Assembly (NCBI GenBank): GCA_963693365.1
Contig: CAVNZM010000012.1
Location: forward strand, 5,270,001 to 5,334,000
Direction: 5' to 3'
Length of the DNA stretch: 64,000 nt
Source: Amoebidium appalachense
Taxonomy: Eukaryota; Ichthyosporea
Position numbers and translations under genes: made by a program. The notes below the pieces were generated by a model, which saw nothing but the letters and a program-made list of their open reading frames with translations, was not told where the DNA came from and ran no database searches. How positions within the stretch are numbered: position 1 is the first letter of the stretch; every line of letters begins with the position of its first letter. Below, in pieces: positions 23,958-38,340 of this stretch.

Positions 23958-25067
23958 CGGTCAAATGGATAGACGAAGCAACTGGCCAATCATACGCGCT
24001 CTTTGTAGATCCGTCACCAGGCAACAGCCAATCATGTGCCAACAACCAACAACCATCCCGCCAGGCGTCGGAGCCACAAGGCCACCTGGGCCTTCTCGAA
24101 CCTTCCCAGGGCTCCGCCAATGTGTCACACGCACGTGACCTCCTGCCCAAAAAAGGAGATTCTCGCAGCCGCGACGAGATGACTGGATTTCGTAACGGTG
24201 CAGGGGAAGACACTATTTGCGCCAAAGGTACGGCAAAACCATCTGAAAAAGGCAATGTCACGAATGGGAAAGAGGGCCGGGCGGAAAAGCCTTCAAACGA
24301 CGAGGGTGGTCTGGACACTGCGGGCGTCACGCCGAACCCAACCGATATGCGGAAAAAGAAGCAACGGGAAGATACCAGAACGAGCCAGGGGATTGCCGTG
24401 GCTCATCACAAACGGTTGCTTCTGTCCATCGACGTGAACTCGGGCCCGAAATACCTTTGCCGGCCTGTGCGCCGAGGCGACCAATCGCAACGAGTTGTTT
24501 GACCGCGCCCTGCCTTCCTATTCGGTGCAAATCACACCACGCAACCAACCGTTTTTCCCCGAATACAACGACCTAAACGAAGCTTTCTTCCATCCCGGCG
24601 GCCCGCAACCTGCACAGGGCGTTGAAATCCCCCCGCCACGGTCTAATTTGAGGATTTCAAACGAATATTCGCTGAACGTGTCGATTTCGACCTCCAACCA
24701 GAGTTTCAGTTTTTCGAGTCTTTCGAGCGCCGACCTGGCCCAACTCCTACGGCAGCATATCACGGCCACCAATGAGCTTGCAGCGGCCAACGCAAGATCG
24801 AATTTGGGATTAACCCCGCACCCGATAAGCGGAAATCTAGGACTACCGATCGGATCGCACGAACAGCCCACACGCAGAACGTCGGCGGCACCCAGTGCGA
24901 GGTTTCTGCTGCCGCGATCGATCGCAAATGCACAGACACGTCCGATCGCAGATTCGATCTTGTCCGATTGCGTAATCGATACTCAGACACGGCAAGTGGT
25001 ACCGGCATCTAAGGCACTCGGCGGTGTGTCGGATGGTGCTCTGTCAAGGAGTGGCACGTGTTCGTGA
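23958..25067 (+). pseudogene. PAS gene, long C-terminal exon (unit 2, frameshifted)
   Basis: Same exon as 9445-10553, with Tyr for Asp at the 13th residue. One extra A near 24450 (GGGCCCGAAATACC instead of GGGCCCGAATACC) shifts the frame and stops it at 24502. The original frame continues from about 24495 to the TGA at 25067. The extra base is not in a long homopolymer, so a simple read error is less likely than elsewhere. Confidence 0.75.
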
Positions 25068-25254
25068 AACTTTCGGTTTTCAGTTTTTTTTGTTTCTATG
25101 CCTTTATTTTATTTTTTTTTTTTTTTTGCGCTTGTTTGTTTTTAGTGTGCGAAGGTCTTTGTTTGTTATCATATTTCCTGCTGCATGCCTTGTTTGCCCA
25201 CTCAATCATTTCCTTTTTTGTATCTTCCCCCCCCCCCCCCCCCCCCTCCCCCAG

Positions 25255-25341
25255 GCATCTAAGTTTTGTGCCCGTATGCTCAATTCTGTGTTGTTGCTGT
25301 GTTCTCTACTTGCCATATACGGTATTGTTTTCAGTGTGTAA
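25255..25341 (+). CDS. Hydrophobic tail exon (unit 2)
   Basis: Same exon with NSVLLL for NSLLLL and one codon fewer near the end (YGIVFSV). AATAAA lies at 25407-25412. Confidence 0.45.
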   Translation, partial: ASKFCARMLNSVLLLCSLLAIYGIVFSV

Positions 25342-25823
25342 ACCCCTTTCAGTTATAATCATTATCCGCGAAACAGGGTATTTAACTCTGAGAGGAAAAG
25401 AAAAGAAATAAAGAGAGGTGGGGGTGGCCGTGGGGGAAGCGAGGAGCAATAGCCACGAGGGCTTAAAGGAGGGGCCGGGAGGGGGTGGGCGACGGTGCGC
25501 CCAGCCGCGGGGATGGGGCGCGGCTGTGCATATGCATGGTGGGGGTACGGTGGGGTGGGGGGAGGGGGCCACGTGAGTGAGGGGGGGAGGCCTAGGGGGG
25601 AGAGGGGGCGGGAGGACAGCGGGCACAATGGAAGGAGCTGGTGGAGGGTCAGGGAGGAGGAAAGAGGGAGAAAGAGAGCGACAAGAGAGAGAGGTTGGAA
25701 AGGGAGGAGGGCCGGGGGAAAAGAGAAGCAGACGTCGGATATAGAGCCTTGAAGAGAGAGACTGAGAGAGTGAGATCTCTAGAGAGAGAGAAGAAGGGTC
25801 GGGGAGAGAAGGGAAGGGAGGGG

Positions 25824-25882
<59 letters not shown>

Positions 25883-25932
25883 GGAGGAGGGGAGTGGGGG
25901 AGAGATCTCGGGAGAGAGAGAGAGGGAGTCTC

Positions 25933-25965
<33 letters not shown>

Positions 25966-26474
25966 TGAGATCGTATGTTCCACTGGGGCGCCGGCAGGAC
26001 AAAAGCACCATTCCAAGTAAAACTCACTAAAGGCCAGACAAGAATATATTTTGGCAGCAATGCACTAGATATCCGATTAATCTTACTATATAGTATAGCA
26101 CTGGGATTCTAGTGATACGTCTTATAGTCTTTGTCCACATTGGCAGGAGTTATAAATGCGCAAATCTCACTCTCCTACGTCATATATACACATGTATATG
26201 TACATCTGACAATCACCGCTCGAAACGATACAGTATGCACAACCTTGAATACATGTACCTTACGTTCCCTTCAGCCTCCGTACCTGACCGCCTACCACAC
26301 TCAAACTGTTATTTTTCTGCCCCAACCCTCCTTAAAGCTAACCTTTTCACCCGCGCCTGAGCTGTGCCCCGCCACCCCGTCATTATTCCAGCCAGTGACG
26401 TCACCGACAGCCAATGGGGTGTCCTTGTTGTTGCTCTGTGGACCTGCCTGTTGCTTTGAGGTGAACTGTTGGTA

Positions 26475-27434
26475 TCACCGCCAATTTTTTGGGTCGCATA
26501 GGGGATGATGTGGTTGGGAATGTTCGTTGGCAGCGGTATGCGTAACACCATTGGGGCCTTCGTTTTTGGTTGCTATCGTGTGGTTGAGGATGGTTGGCGG
26601 CAGAGGGAGTTCGTACCCGTAGTCGGTCGGGCAGAAGTTTGTTGGGGGCAGAGGGCCGCGTGGTTCGTTTTGCTGCGCCCATACAGCCAATACTTCTCGA
26701 TCGTATGCCCGGCCTCCCTCGGTGATTGATGCAAAATTACCTATATATTTATGCTGCGAGTTGCCTAAAACAGTTCTATCCCATCGGTGCACTTGGTAGG
26801 GTTTGGATAAACGGTATGCGCCTGTAGAGAAAACGACACCTATGCAACCCTCCTGCTCTGCTTCCACTCTACTCATGTAATCGCTACGAAGAAAAAAGTT
26901 TACGCGCAGGAGTTTCTCTCGTTTTGGAATGTCCAGAGCACGTATCACATCGTCCCTTGCAAGTGCCGCTTCCACTTCTGTCGCGAACCCCCCGCTGTAA
27001 TGATAAACACCATCCTTCCGATACTCCGCATTCCAAGGCTTTTGGATGTACCTAATATTGTAGCTTACGCCCTTGTACACTGACGATTTCGTCTTTGTTG
27101 CTTTCTTTGCCCACCACTCCTCTGCCCAATCCAAATCATCGGCTGTCGGTTTGAATTTACGCAAATTCCCGAGGCTAACATTTTTAGAATCCAGGTATCG
27201 GTGAGCCAACACCCCCTTCTGCACCAACAAGTCAATGGCCAAATCCCGCTGCCGTGCAGCCGTGCGACTGTTGTCGTAGTAACCGACATGCATGTTGCCT
27301 ATCTTTGCATACCATTCCGCTTTACCACTCCAATATACTCCCCGGTAGTGTTGGCCTGTGTCTTTCACATTTCGGGTCGCAAATGGGCGAACGGGCCCAA
27401 AGAGTGTCTGCCAGCCGCGCGACCTTCCCTGCAT
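26475..27434 (-). CDS. AP2/ERF-like protein with three AP2 repeats (unit 2, intact)
   Basis: Single exon, 319 residues. Likely a sequence-specific nuclear DNA-binding regulator. Repeat 1 at about 29-86 (YRGVYWSGKAEWYAKIG then the helix SRTAARQRDLAIDLL). Repeat 2 at about 117-180 (VYKGVSY, then FATEVEAALARDDVIRAL). Repeat 3 at about 197-267 (GCIGVVF, then FASITEGGRAYDREVL and PPTNFC). The pattern of three strands, then a helix with E/R-A-A-x-A-x-D, is typical of AP2. Outside plants such repeats also occur in mobile-element proteins, but no nuclease motif is seen. It lacks one codon (GK/E) in repeat 1 compared with unit 4. It converges with the PAS gene. Confidence 0.8.
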   Translation of the reverse strand: MQGRSRGWQTLFGPVRPFATRNVKDTGQHYRGVYWSGKAEWYAKIGNMHVGYYDNSRTAARQRDLAIDLLVQKGVLAHRYLDSKNVSLGNLRKFKPTADDLDWAEEWWAKKATKTKSSVYKGVSYNIRYIQKPWNAEYRKDGVYHYSGGFATEVEAALARDDVIRALDIPKREKLLRVNFFLRSDYMSRVEAEQEGCIGVVFSTGAYRLSKPYQVHRWDRTVLGNSQHKYIGNFASITEGGRAYDREVLAVWAQQNEPRGPLPPTNFCPTDYGYELPLPPTILNHTIATKNEGPNGVTHTAANEHSQPHHPLCDPKNWR

Positions 27435-27482
27435 AGCGTTTTACGTCAGAGATGAGAAAAAGTACAGATGTTTATTCTCTTG

Positions 27483-27507
27483 ATTTTAGACTTTAAAAAG
27501 GCATCGT
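27483..27507. repeat. 25-bp direct duplication flanking the foldback insert (left copy)
   Basis: ATTTTAGACTTTAAAAAGGC plus ATCGT at 27483-27507 and again at 28810-28834. Units 1 and 4 have it once (near 12817 and 57631). It could be a target-site duplication or a template-switch footprint. Confidence 0.7.
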
Positions 27508-27531
27508 TAGTGTAGTTCGTGGGGGTTGGAG

Positions 27532-28811
<1,280 letters not shown>

Positions 28812-28985
28812 TTTAGACTTTAAAAAGGCATCGTAAGTGCACTTGCGGCAGCTGAGCTTTGCGATGATCATTGCCTACCCCCCCCCCCCCCCCAGCCCCC
28901 GCGCGCCCTTCCCCTGGCCCCCTCTCTCCTTTAACTACAGAAATCCCCAATAAACAAACATCCACCGTTGGGTGGTTGACAATGT

Positions 28986-29190
28986 GTTGGTGTGGCGTGT
29001 CAATATTCAGTCTGTGTTATGTGGTTGCTGGGGTTTGAATGCTATTGGTGCCACCTTTCATTCATTCATTCTTTCTTCTTTGGTGACAAGTTTTGGTGTG
29101 GCGTGTCAATATTCAGTCTGTGTTATGTGGTTGCTGGGGTTTGAATTCTATTGGTGTGACCTTTCATTCATTCATTCTTTCTTCTTTGGT
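28986..29190 (+). repeat. Minisatellite, 2 monomers (unit 3)
   Basis: Same monomer; the marker starts at about 28999 and 29104. Confidence 0.93.
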
Positions 29191-29379
29191 TTTGGGTTTG
29201 GATGGTGGCACGCATACCTTTCTCTTTTTCCCTTTCTTTCCCCCCACCTTTTATATCTATTGATTTTCTTGCGAGTGTGTGTGCTTATGCGTTTGCACAC
29301 TGGCTCTAGTGTATGTGTGTGTTTCAAAATGTGTGATTTTGTCTATGTGCGTGTGTGCGCGCGTGCGTTTCTCTGTGTG

Positions 29380-29481
<102 letters not shown>

Positions 29482-29689
29482 TGTGTGTGTGTGTGTGTAT
29501 GTGTGTGTGTGTGTGTGAAGGGGAAGGAGGCGGGAGGAGCGGGGGGAGCGGGGAAAGGGAGGTAAAGCACAAACTACACATACCGTTGCCACCATTCCAA
29601 AGGGAGACAACCGGCCAAGAGCAGTCTGACCGTTCTGAATGCCGAACACAGTTTGTTGGGGCCCTGTGCCGACCAGGAGTGAGACTGTA

Positions 29690-29723
<34 letters not shown>

Positions 29724-29949
29724 TCCCACCGCACGTACGTGGAAAAACGATGTGCGAGCAGTTTGTCAACCTTGTCTGAAACCCAAAATACCCTCTTGTG
29801 TTATGTGTCTGCTCTTCTGCTTGGTGTGAATTCAGACATCCCCGTGTTTGTGTACACAGGCACGGAACATACCAATTTAGCCCCATTGTTCACTGTGCAT
29901 TCATAAATGTACCCTCAATCGAGCTGATCAGAAGGGGGAAAAAAATGTG

Positions 29950-30039
<90 letters not shown>

Positions 30040-30321
30040 CGTGCGTGCATGTGTGTGCGTGCGTGCGTGTGTGCACGCGCGTGTGTGTCTGTGTTATGTG
30101 TGGGTGTTTGTGTGTAGGCAGGAGAGGAGGGGCAGGGAGAGAAAGCAAGCCCTAACGCGTGTGCACTGGCGACCATGTATGTATTCGTGTAGTACACATA
30201 CATATATTCCCTTTGCCCCACGAACTCATTGAACCTAATATGACTTTCGTCCAGCCCCTCCCCCCCCCCCCCCCCTCCCCCCCTCCCCCCCCCCCCCCCC
30301 CCCCCCCCCCCACACACACAC

Positions 30322-30359
<38 letters not shown>

Positions 30360-31192
30360 CAACCCCTGGGGCCCTGCCCCATCCTGTTCCCCATTAATAC
30401 TTTAAACAGAGCCGTCACAGAGGTGGACAGAGGGAGAGGGGGGGGGGGGGGGGGGGGGGGGGAAGGGGGGAGGGGGGAGCAGCAGGTAAACGGTTATCCG
30501 AAGAGAGACGAGGCAGACAAAGAACGGTACATCCTCGGCACCTTTTCTCAATACTGCGGAGCCCCGAGATGTATGCTCGAGCCTTCGAAAACAAAATGGG
30601 CCCAAAAGTTGAAGTTGAAGCTGCCATGCCAAACAGAGACACATCTATCACACCACAACCACACACCTCTCCCTTGGGCCAGAGCATGTAGTGACCGTGT
30701 GCCCACCGACAGGAAGGGGTTGAAAGTGACGTAGCCCATGCATGTGGATTGGTTGCTGGTGACTGCAGCAAACCGTACAGGCTGTAGGTGTACAAGTGAG
30801 CAAAGTAAGTAAAGTAAGTAAAGTAAGTAAAGTAAGTTGAGTAAACCAACTAGGAACCACAGAGTGTGAGTGAATGGATGAGGGTGGTGCCTTCTGCACA
30901 GGCACACACAATTGTCCTGTCAGAGATGTGCGAGCATAGACCAGCATGAGAGCAACTGCAATTTTGTTCACGTTGCCTTTTCCATGGGGATGGAGCCATG
31001 CAGCCATTCTCTCCAAACAAGTGGTTATTCATTTCTGCCCAGGAGGGAGGCTGGATATGAGTAATGAAGTGGGAGAAGCGGGGTGCGGGCGGAAACGTAA
31101 GGTGTGTGTGTGTGTCTGGGTCTCTCTCTCTCTCTCTCTCTCCCCCCTCCCCCCCCCCCCCCCCCCCCCCCTCTCCGTCTCTCTTTCGCCCC

Positions 31193-31223
<31 letters not shown>

Positions 31224-31306
31224 CCTCCCTCCCTCTCTCTCTCTCCCTCCCCTCTCCCTCTCTCTCTCACACACACACTCCCCCCCTCCCCCCTCTCTCC
31301 CCCCCC

Positions 31307-31341
<35 letters not shown>

Positions 31342-31514
31342 TCTCTCTCTTCCCCTCACTCCCACTTCTTTTTTTAGCGGCGTGGCGTGTGGGGGGGAGG
31401 CGAAAAAGGGGAAGGAGGGAGGCTCTACCTCTCTCTCTCTCTCTCTGTCTCTCCCCCCTCCCTCCGCCCCTCCCTTTCTTTTTTTTAGGGGGTGTGCGGT
31501 GGGGGGGGGGGGAA

Positions 31515-31613
<99 letters not shown>

Positions 31614-31636
31614 TCTTATTCTTCTTCTTCTTCTCC

Positions 31637-31667
<31 letters not shown>

Positions 31668-33358
31668 GGAGGTGGGCCGGGGGGGGCGGGGGGAGGGGGG
31701 AGGAGGGGCGGCGCGGGGGGAGGGGGGGGGGGGGAGATGGATACCTCTCCCACGAAGGTTGCTGGTATAGTTCCCGAGACAGCCACTCGAACCAACCTCC
31801 TGGTCAACATCCTCCCAGACGACAGACAAACAAGCAAACAAAGAGTATCTGCTAAAAAGAACAACATATTAGCCACAGACCAAGGGCCTGCCAAAAGTTG
31901 TCTTTTACGCAAGTGAGACACCAAGCCATAGGTGCTGCACGTTGAATAAATCTCCACGGTGTTGCATATTATTCCTCGTAACCTTCTGCTTAGGGTGATA
32001 CTTATTTCGTCTGGAACCACCCTTCCCCCACTCCCCTCCTCCTTCCCCTCCTCCCCTTCCCCCCACCCCTCCCTTCCCTCTCGATCCCAACTCTTTCCCT
32101 ACCGGCATAACACTAGGTACTTACAAGGCTCTTCAACATGATGCAACCCCCCCCCCCCCCCACACCCACCCACCCACCCACCCACCATCTCCTCCTCCCC
32201 TCCCCCCCCTCCCCCAGTCCCTGCCTACCAACTCTACCCGCGACTGCCATCAACGGGCTTGGTTCTGCCTCCACCAGCAAAAAGCAAAATAGCGTGTTCG
32301 GACAAGATGCAACACACGAACAACAAGTTCCCAGGGCTAACTAAAATAGGGCTGGATGATTCTAGCTTTTCGGTGAGAATTGAAATGGAACAAAGAGCTG
32401 TGCGGGCAATATGATGGCAGAGGCAAAATAATCATGCATGTATTGTGTTTGTGGGTGGAAGGAGCGGAAAAAAGCGGGAGTTGGAGAAAGGAGCGGAGGG
32501 GTAGGGGAGGGAGAGGACGGAGGGTGTGCAAGGGGGGGGGAGAGGGGGAGGACGAGGGGGGGGGGGGGGGGGGAAGGGGGGGGGAGGGGGGGGGAGGGGG
32601 GAGGGGGGGGGGTGCAGCAGGCCCTTACGGTTCAGTATGTCGAAGCTCACACATGTGGTCACTTGTACAGTACTCTGCTAGGTCAACACAAATAATGCGC
32701 TGGTTTTCCGGACTGCCTTGGCAATGTTTGGGGTTCGGTGGTGATGGCTTATCTAGCGTCATTCCTATTGGTAGAAAGAAAAATGGCGGGAAAATGTGAC
32801 TCGTGAGCCCTCCTCACGTGTGCACGGCGGCGAACTTCGAAAGGGCTGGTTCGATCGACTGCAGACAGACCCGTTTGCTTTGCGCCGTCCGGGTACAGTA
32901 CAGAACGGAAACATGCATATTCCAAATGCGTGATCGGTTTGTTTGGCTTGCATATGATAGTTTCAGTTTGAAGGCCAGCTGTGGAAAAACACGGGTTTCA
33001 GCAAGCAGGCAACGAGAATGATGCATACACAAATATTATGTGACACACAGAATTCGAAGAGAAAAAAAGGTAGAGGCAGGCAGAGGTGGGGCGGGGGGGA
33101 GGGGGGGGGGGGGGGGGGGGGGGGGGGTATTGGTTTTCGATGGGAAATTGTGAAAACATTGTTTATATAATCTAAAACTATCTATGTATTTGCATGGGTT
33201 CGTTTCTATCCTCGCACACCCCTTCAAAAAAATGGTTTTGCATGTCTTCAGACCTCTTACGTCCTACATAAGCATGCACACTAATAATTTCTTAGACGCA
33301 CGCAAAGGGTGATCGACGTTTCCTGTGCACGCACACAAAGACCACACACACACACACA

Positions 33359-33477
<119 letters not shown>

Positions 33478-34047
33478 CCACGTCCTACACAGGCGCAAGT
33501 GCCGGTTGAGTGGATTGGCGATTTGGTGTTTTTGGTCGATCGGAGGGGCATCATACAGCGTGCCTCCCCTTCCTGTCTGCGTTTCATGGGGGTGTGTTAT
33601 CCCCCCCCCCTCCCCCCCCGCCTCCCCCCCCCCCCCCCCCCCGCCCCCGCCCCCACCCCCACCCCCTCCCCCCAGTCCCCCACAGGACCTCGCCCCTCAT
33701 TAATATGTCCCTCCCATCCACACACCCATTTTATTAACTCGATTTTTAGTTGGCATAGTTTGTTCTTTTACCGATATTCCCTGTGGGTGGTCACAGGTGA
33801 ATATCGAAATAGACCGGCTAGCACACACAACAAAATGTCAAAGAAGGAAGGTTTGTAGTCTCCCGTAGGGCATTTTTCTGCACGTGACTCACGACACACA
33901 ACCCCGGGGTATACATCATTACGGTCCTTTGTGATATTCGACCGTGTGAACTGTTTTTTTTTTTCCTTTCCCGCTTTCCAAATCCCATTTCCATATTGAT
34001 TACATGATTGTATGACCTCGTGCCTGTGAACAGGATTCGTGCCATTT

Positions 34048-34111
<64 letters not shown>

Positions 34112-34934
34112 TCTCGGATAAGGAAAAAAAAAAGTAGAAGGAAGAACGAGCAACAAAAAAAAAAAAAAAAAAAAAAAAGAGAGAAGGGAAAAAAAAAAAA
34201 AGGGAAAAGGAAAAAACCAAGCCTGCCCCATACACCCACGCGCACCCCATACTACATGCAGTCCCCCTCCCCCCCTCCCAACCCCTCCCTTCACCTCTTC
34301 CCCGTCCCCTTCTCCCCCCTCTTTTCCCCTCCTTTTCCACCCAGCACACACACCCCACTCACCATGTGCTGTTTTCAGGCCCCAGCCAGTCGTCTTACCG
34401 GTCGCAGCATGTTGGACTTTGTGCACTGATCTAATGTGCGCCAACTGCAAGATGCCTTAGCAACAGTAACGAGCCCCCCCCCCCCCCCCCCCTTCCCCCC
34501 CCCCGCCGCCTCCTTGCCTCCTCCCCTCCCACTCTCCACTTCCCCGCCCGCTCCACCTCCCCCAGCCCCTTCTCCCCGGAGCGTGCACACAAATACTACT
34601 GCAAGATGCCGTATCGTATGACCGACAAGAACTCTGCATTGAATATTTTGCAGTTGAGTACTAGTACTCCAAATATGGTGAAATCTACGATATCCGGCGA
34701 GCATGTTTGTATGTCGTAGTCCACATGTCGACGATATTATGTATCGTCTTACGACCGTTTGTACCGTACGATATATCGTTTTACGACAGTAATATGGATG
34801 GTATTGTTACAGTCTTGGGGATGGCCCATGGATATACATAAGGCGTGTTATGGATTATGTTTGGACATCTTTATTACACCTACTAGACATGTGAACCACC
34901 GAAAAATGGATACTACAAGATGGAAACATTTGCA

Positions 34935-35211
34935 CGGTCAATAACGTGCAGGGGATTGATGGGGGCCCAACCAAATTTTGCATTAGGCAGTGTCTCTGTG
35001 TGGGTGATGTAACAAAACCGGTCGGACTGTCCCCCCATTTCTGTGGGAAAAGTTATTGACCGTTGTACGTCCATATTATGCAAAATGCGCTGTAATACAT
35101 AGGGAAAGGGGGGGATTCAACGGTTAATAACGTGCAGGGGATTGTTGGGAGCACAACCAAACTTTGCATTAGGCAGTTTCTCTGTGTGGGGGGTCTAACA
35201 AAACCGGTCGG
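34935..35211 (+). repeat. 91-bp direct repeat pair
   Basis: Copies at 34935-35025 and 35121-35211, both running from CGGT(C/T)AATAACGTGCAGGGG to AACAAAACCGGTCGG, about 88% alike by eye. An inverted GTTATTGACC lies between them at about 35052. Confidence 0.8.
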
Positions 35212-35328
35212 AATGGGGGGATATCACCACTTTCATTCCGCGGCCACCTGATGAGCCTCATCCGCTTTCCATGAGGCGTGCAAAAACAAATTCACATGTC
35301 AGTTGCGCCCGTTAGATAATCTCCTTGT

Positions 35329-35525
35329 GATCATTATGATGACCGTATGGATTTTGGTATGTGATCACTATAATGATCGTATGAGGCATAGAATGAGATC
35401 ATTATGATGATCGTATGGGGGTATAACTAGCGATCCTTATGGTGGTCGTATGGGGCATATAATGAGATCATTATAATGATCGTATGGGGGTATAATTAGC
35501 GATCCTTATGGTGGTCGTATGGGGC
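35329..35525. repeat. Array of six palindromic sites, 34-35-bp period
   Basis: GATC-initiated dyads at 35329, 35363, 35397, 35432, 35466 and 35501, each followed by CGTATGG or a close variant. The copy at 35466, GATCATTATAATGATC, is a perfect 16-bp palindrome; the others are near-perfect or of a second type (GATCCTTATGGTGGTC). Regular spacing resembles an array of binding sites, but the role is unknown. Confidence 0.75.
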
Positions 35526-35579
35526 TTCTATGAAAAACTACTCCGGGGGTCATTCATTCCCAGGACACCCCTACCCCCC

Positions 35580-35604
35580 AATATATATATATATATATAT
35601 ATAT

Positions 35605-35655
<51 letters not shown>

Positions 35656-35760
35656 CATACTATATATATACATAAAACTATTGTACTTATACATTATAAA
35701 AACCCCAACTTATATATATATATATATATATATACTATATGATATATATATATATACACA
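35580..35760. repeat. (AT)n arrays with a 33-bp direct repeat
   Basis: Three AT runs interrupted by CATAAAACTATTGTACTTAT and following bases, which occur twice. Confidence 0.95.
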
Positions 35761-36247
35761 TAAAACTATTGTACTTATACATTATAAAAACAGTATTTAT
35801 TATTGCAGAATTCGCCGTTTCTTATTAGTTTACAGACGTCGGAAACCTCAAATTAAGATGCTCAGAATCGCCTTCACAGTATGCTTTGTTTTCGACGTCG
35901 ACGATACCCATCATGTTAGCCTACACAGTATACATACGTAGAACAGGCTTACGACGTCCATAGCACATCTATAGCATTGGAATAGGTGCTACATTTGGTT
36001 AATGGACGGTGTAAACGCATGCACAGCATGTCCATCGGATGATGTTGGCATATACACATGAGGGTCGAGAAATCAGTGGACCTCTTTATTACCCTGTAAC
36101 ATGCTTGTCGACGTCGACGATGGGTTTTCAGCTTTTCCATCCATTAAAATGTCGAGGGTACCAAACGCAGCCACTCAGGTATCGTAAACTACTCCGAACC
36201 CGTCGTCGACGTCGTAGAGGGGTTTCCGATGGGGGGGGAAGATTGCT

Positions 36248-36296
<49 letters not shown>

Positions 36297-36553
36297 CGTG
36301 TGTGTTTGCGTGTTTTTGTGTTAAACTTCATTCTGCATTGAACCAACAGTGCACGCTAACCACACAGAAGCATAGCTTAACATTCACACCCAAGCTTTTT
36401 TTACCAAAGATCAAGCCGCAGAGCTTTCATTGACAATGACCCCAATCTCCCTCTCCTCCGTCTCCTCCCGCCCCTCCCCCCCCCCCCCCCCTCCCCCCCT
36501 CTCCCTCCCCCTCTCTTCCCCACCCCCGCCCTCCCTCTTCCCCGTCTCCTCCC

Positions 36554-36584
<31 letters not shown>

Positions 36585-37023
36585 ACACCCACAGAGAAGA
36601 TGAGCTTAGTGAAGGTCCCTGGATCACGCAGGACGAAGCATCCGCATTAAACTACGGTAGCGTCCCCCGCCCCTCCCCCTCCCCCCTCCCCCCTGGCTAC
36701 CGCCGCCCCGTGCAACCTGCGTGCACCCATCCTTGCTTCTCCAAACGCTTATCTCAGGCTCCCTGCGCCTGAAAATGTGTCCCGTCCCGATTTCTCCCTT
36801 TCTTCCTACACACCCACCCACCCGAGGCTACAGGGTTCGGTCCAATCCGTATACCGGGGGGGGGGGGGGGGGGGGGGAGGGGGAGGGGGGAGGGAGATTA
36901 TTGGTGCTGGGTGAACGGGACTATTAGTAAACTTTTAGACCTGGTTTTATGGGTCATATATCATGCACTGCAAGCGTGGTTTGCTGATTTCTGACATGCA
37001 ACCAACCCCTTCCCCCCTTGCAG

Positions 37024-37934
37024 CGGTCAAATGGATAGACGAAGCAACTGGCCAATCAGACGCGCTCTTTGTAGATCCGTCACCAGGCAACAGCCAATCA
37101 CGTGCCAACAACCAACAACCATCCCGCGAGGCGTCGGAGCCACAAGGCTACCTGGGCCTTCTCGAACCTTCCCAGGGCTCCGCCAATGTGTCACACGCAC
37201 GTGACCTCCTGCCCAAAAAAAGGAGATTCTCGCAGCCGCGACGAGATGACTGGATTTCGTAACGGTGCAGGGGAAGACACTATTTGCGCCAAAGGTACGG
37301 CAAAACCATCTGAAAAAGGCGATGTCACGAATGGGAAAGAGGGCCGGGCGGAAAAGCCTTCAAACGACGAGGGTGGTCTGAACACTGCGGGCGTCACGGC
37401 CTTCCTATTCGGTGCAAATCACACCACGCAACCAACCGTTGTTCCCCGAATACAACGACCTAAACGAAGCTTTCTTTCATCCCGGCGGCCCGCAACCTGC
37501 ACAGGGCGTTGAAATCCCCCCTGCCACGGTCCAATTTGAGGATTTCAAACGAATATTCGCTGAACGTGTCGATTTCGACTTCCAACCAGAGTTTCAGTTT
37601 TTCGAGTCTTTCGAGCGCCGACCTGGCCCAACTCCTACGGCAGCATATCACGGCCACCAATGAGCTTGCAGCGGCCAACACAAGATCGAATTTGGGATTA
37701 ACCCCGCACCCGATAAGCGGAAATCTAGGACTACCGATCGGATCGCACGAACAGCCCACACGCAGAACGTCGGCGGCACCCAGTGCGAGGTTTCTGCTGC
37801 CGCGATCGATCGCAAATGCACAGACACGTCCGATCGCAGATTCGATCTTGTCCGATTGCGTAATCGATACTCAGACACGGCAAGTGGTACCGGCATCTAA
37901 GGGCCTGTTTGGCAACCCGGGTTTAGGGTCCTAA
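37024..37934 (+). pseudogene. PAS gene, long C-terminal exon (unit 3, broken)
   Basis: Three lesions against unit 1: one extra A in the oligo-A at 37214-37220, a deletion matching unit 1 positions 9819-9997 (179 bp, not a multiple of three), and an extra base near 37520. The Harbinger element starts at 37901, just after the possible splice donor at 37887, and supplies the final codons read here. Confidence 0.78.
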
Positions 37935-38070
37935 ATCCGGATTACGGGCGATTTTGGGTTTAGCGCTAAATCCAAATCTCAAAATCCAGCCGCTGCCAAA
38001 CAGACGGCCAGATCCGGTCACGTAAATCTGGGTTTCAAACCCCTCGGACATGGCCGTAATCTGGATTCCA

Positions 38071-38096
38071 CTAATCCACCTCGGGAGGTGGATTAG
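38071..38096. repeat. Subterminal hairpin in the Harbinger element
   Basis: CTAATCCACCT, CGGG loop, AGGTGGATTAG: 11-bp perfect arms inside the left end. Subterminal motifs of this kind can bind the element's own proteins in this superfamily. Confidence 0.6.
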
Positions 38097-38333
38097 CGCG
38101 AAATCCTTTCAGGTCCTGAATGTCCGACCCAATGAATGTTCATTTTATGGAACTATATATGGTGTCCTTTTGCACCAATCGTCGATAGTTTGAAGTGGCC
38201 AAAAAAGGATTGTTGAAAGGGCGCCAAACCAAACTTCCGTTGCTGGCAGCATGTGGATACTGAGTGGGCTGCGACAGCTGTGCCTTGAACTGCGACACCT
38301 GCACCAACGCACGGACTTGCACGTGGGGAACGT

Positions 38334-38340
38334 TATAAAA
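38334..38340 (+). promoter_or_regulatory. TATA box for the Myb/SANT-like gene
   Basis: TATAAAA 109 bases upstream of the ATG at 38449. Confidence 0.5.

Larger units (their letters stand above)
34578..36248. other. 1.67-kb unrelated segment replacing PAS exons (unit 3)
   Basis: Sequence found nowhere else in the window, clearly AT-richer. It starts right after CCAGCCCCTTCTCCCC and ends at a TG array where unit sequence resumes. It contains a 91-bp direct repeat, a 34-35-bp palindromic array, long AT repeats, a 33-bp direct repeat (35671-35703, 35759-35791) and several GACGTCGACGA-type sites (near 35890, 36107, 36200). No convincing gene and no matching ends were found. Confidence 0.7.

Noticed and set aside
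30648-31016. 122-codon minus-strand frame kept in all five units
   Set aside because: Units are too similar for an open frame to be evidence. It spans the AAGTAAGTAA repeats, has Leu-Thr repeats from them, and shows no domain or splice logic.
35681-36341. Open frames in the foreign segment of unit 3
   Set aside because: Short, partly encoded by AT repeats and GTCGAC repeats, with no recognisable domain.
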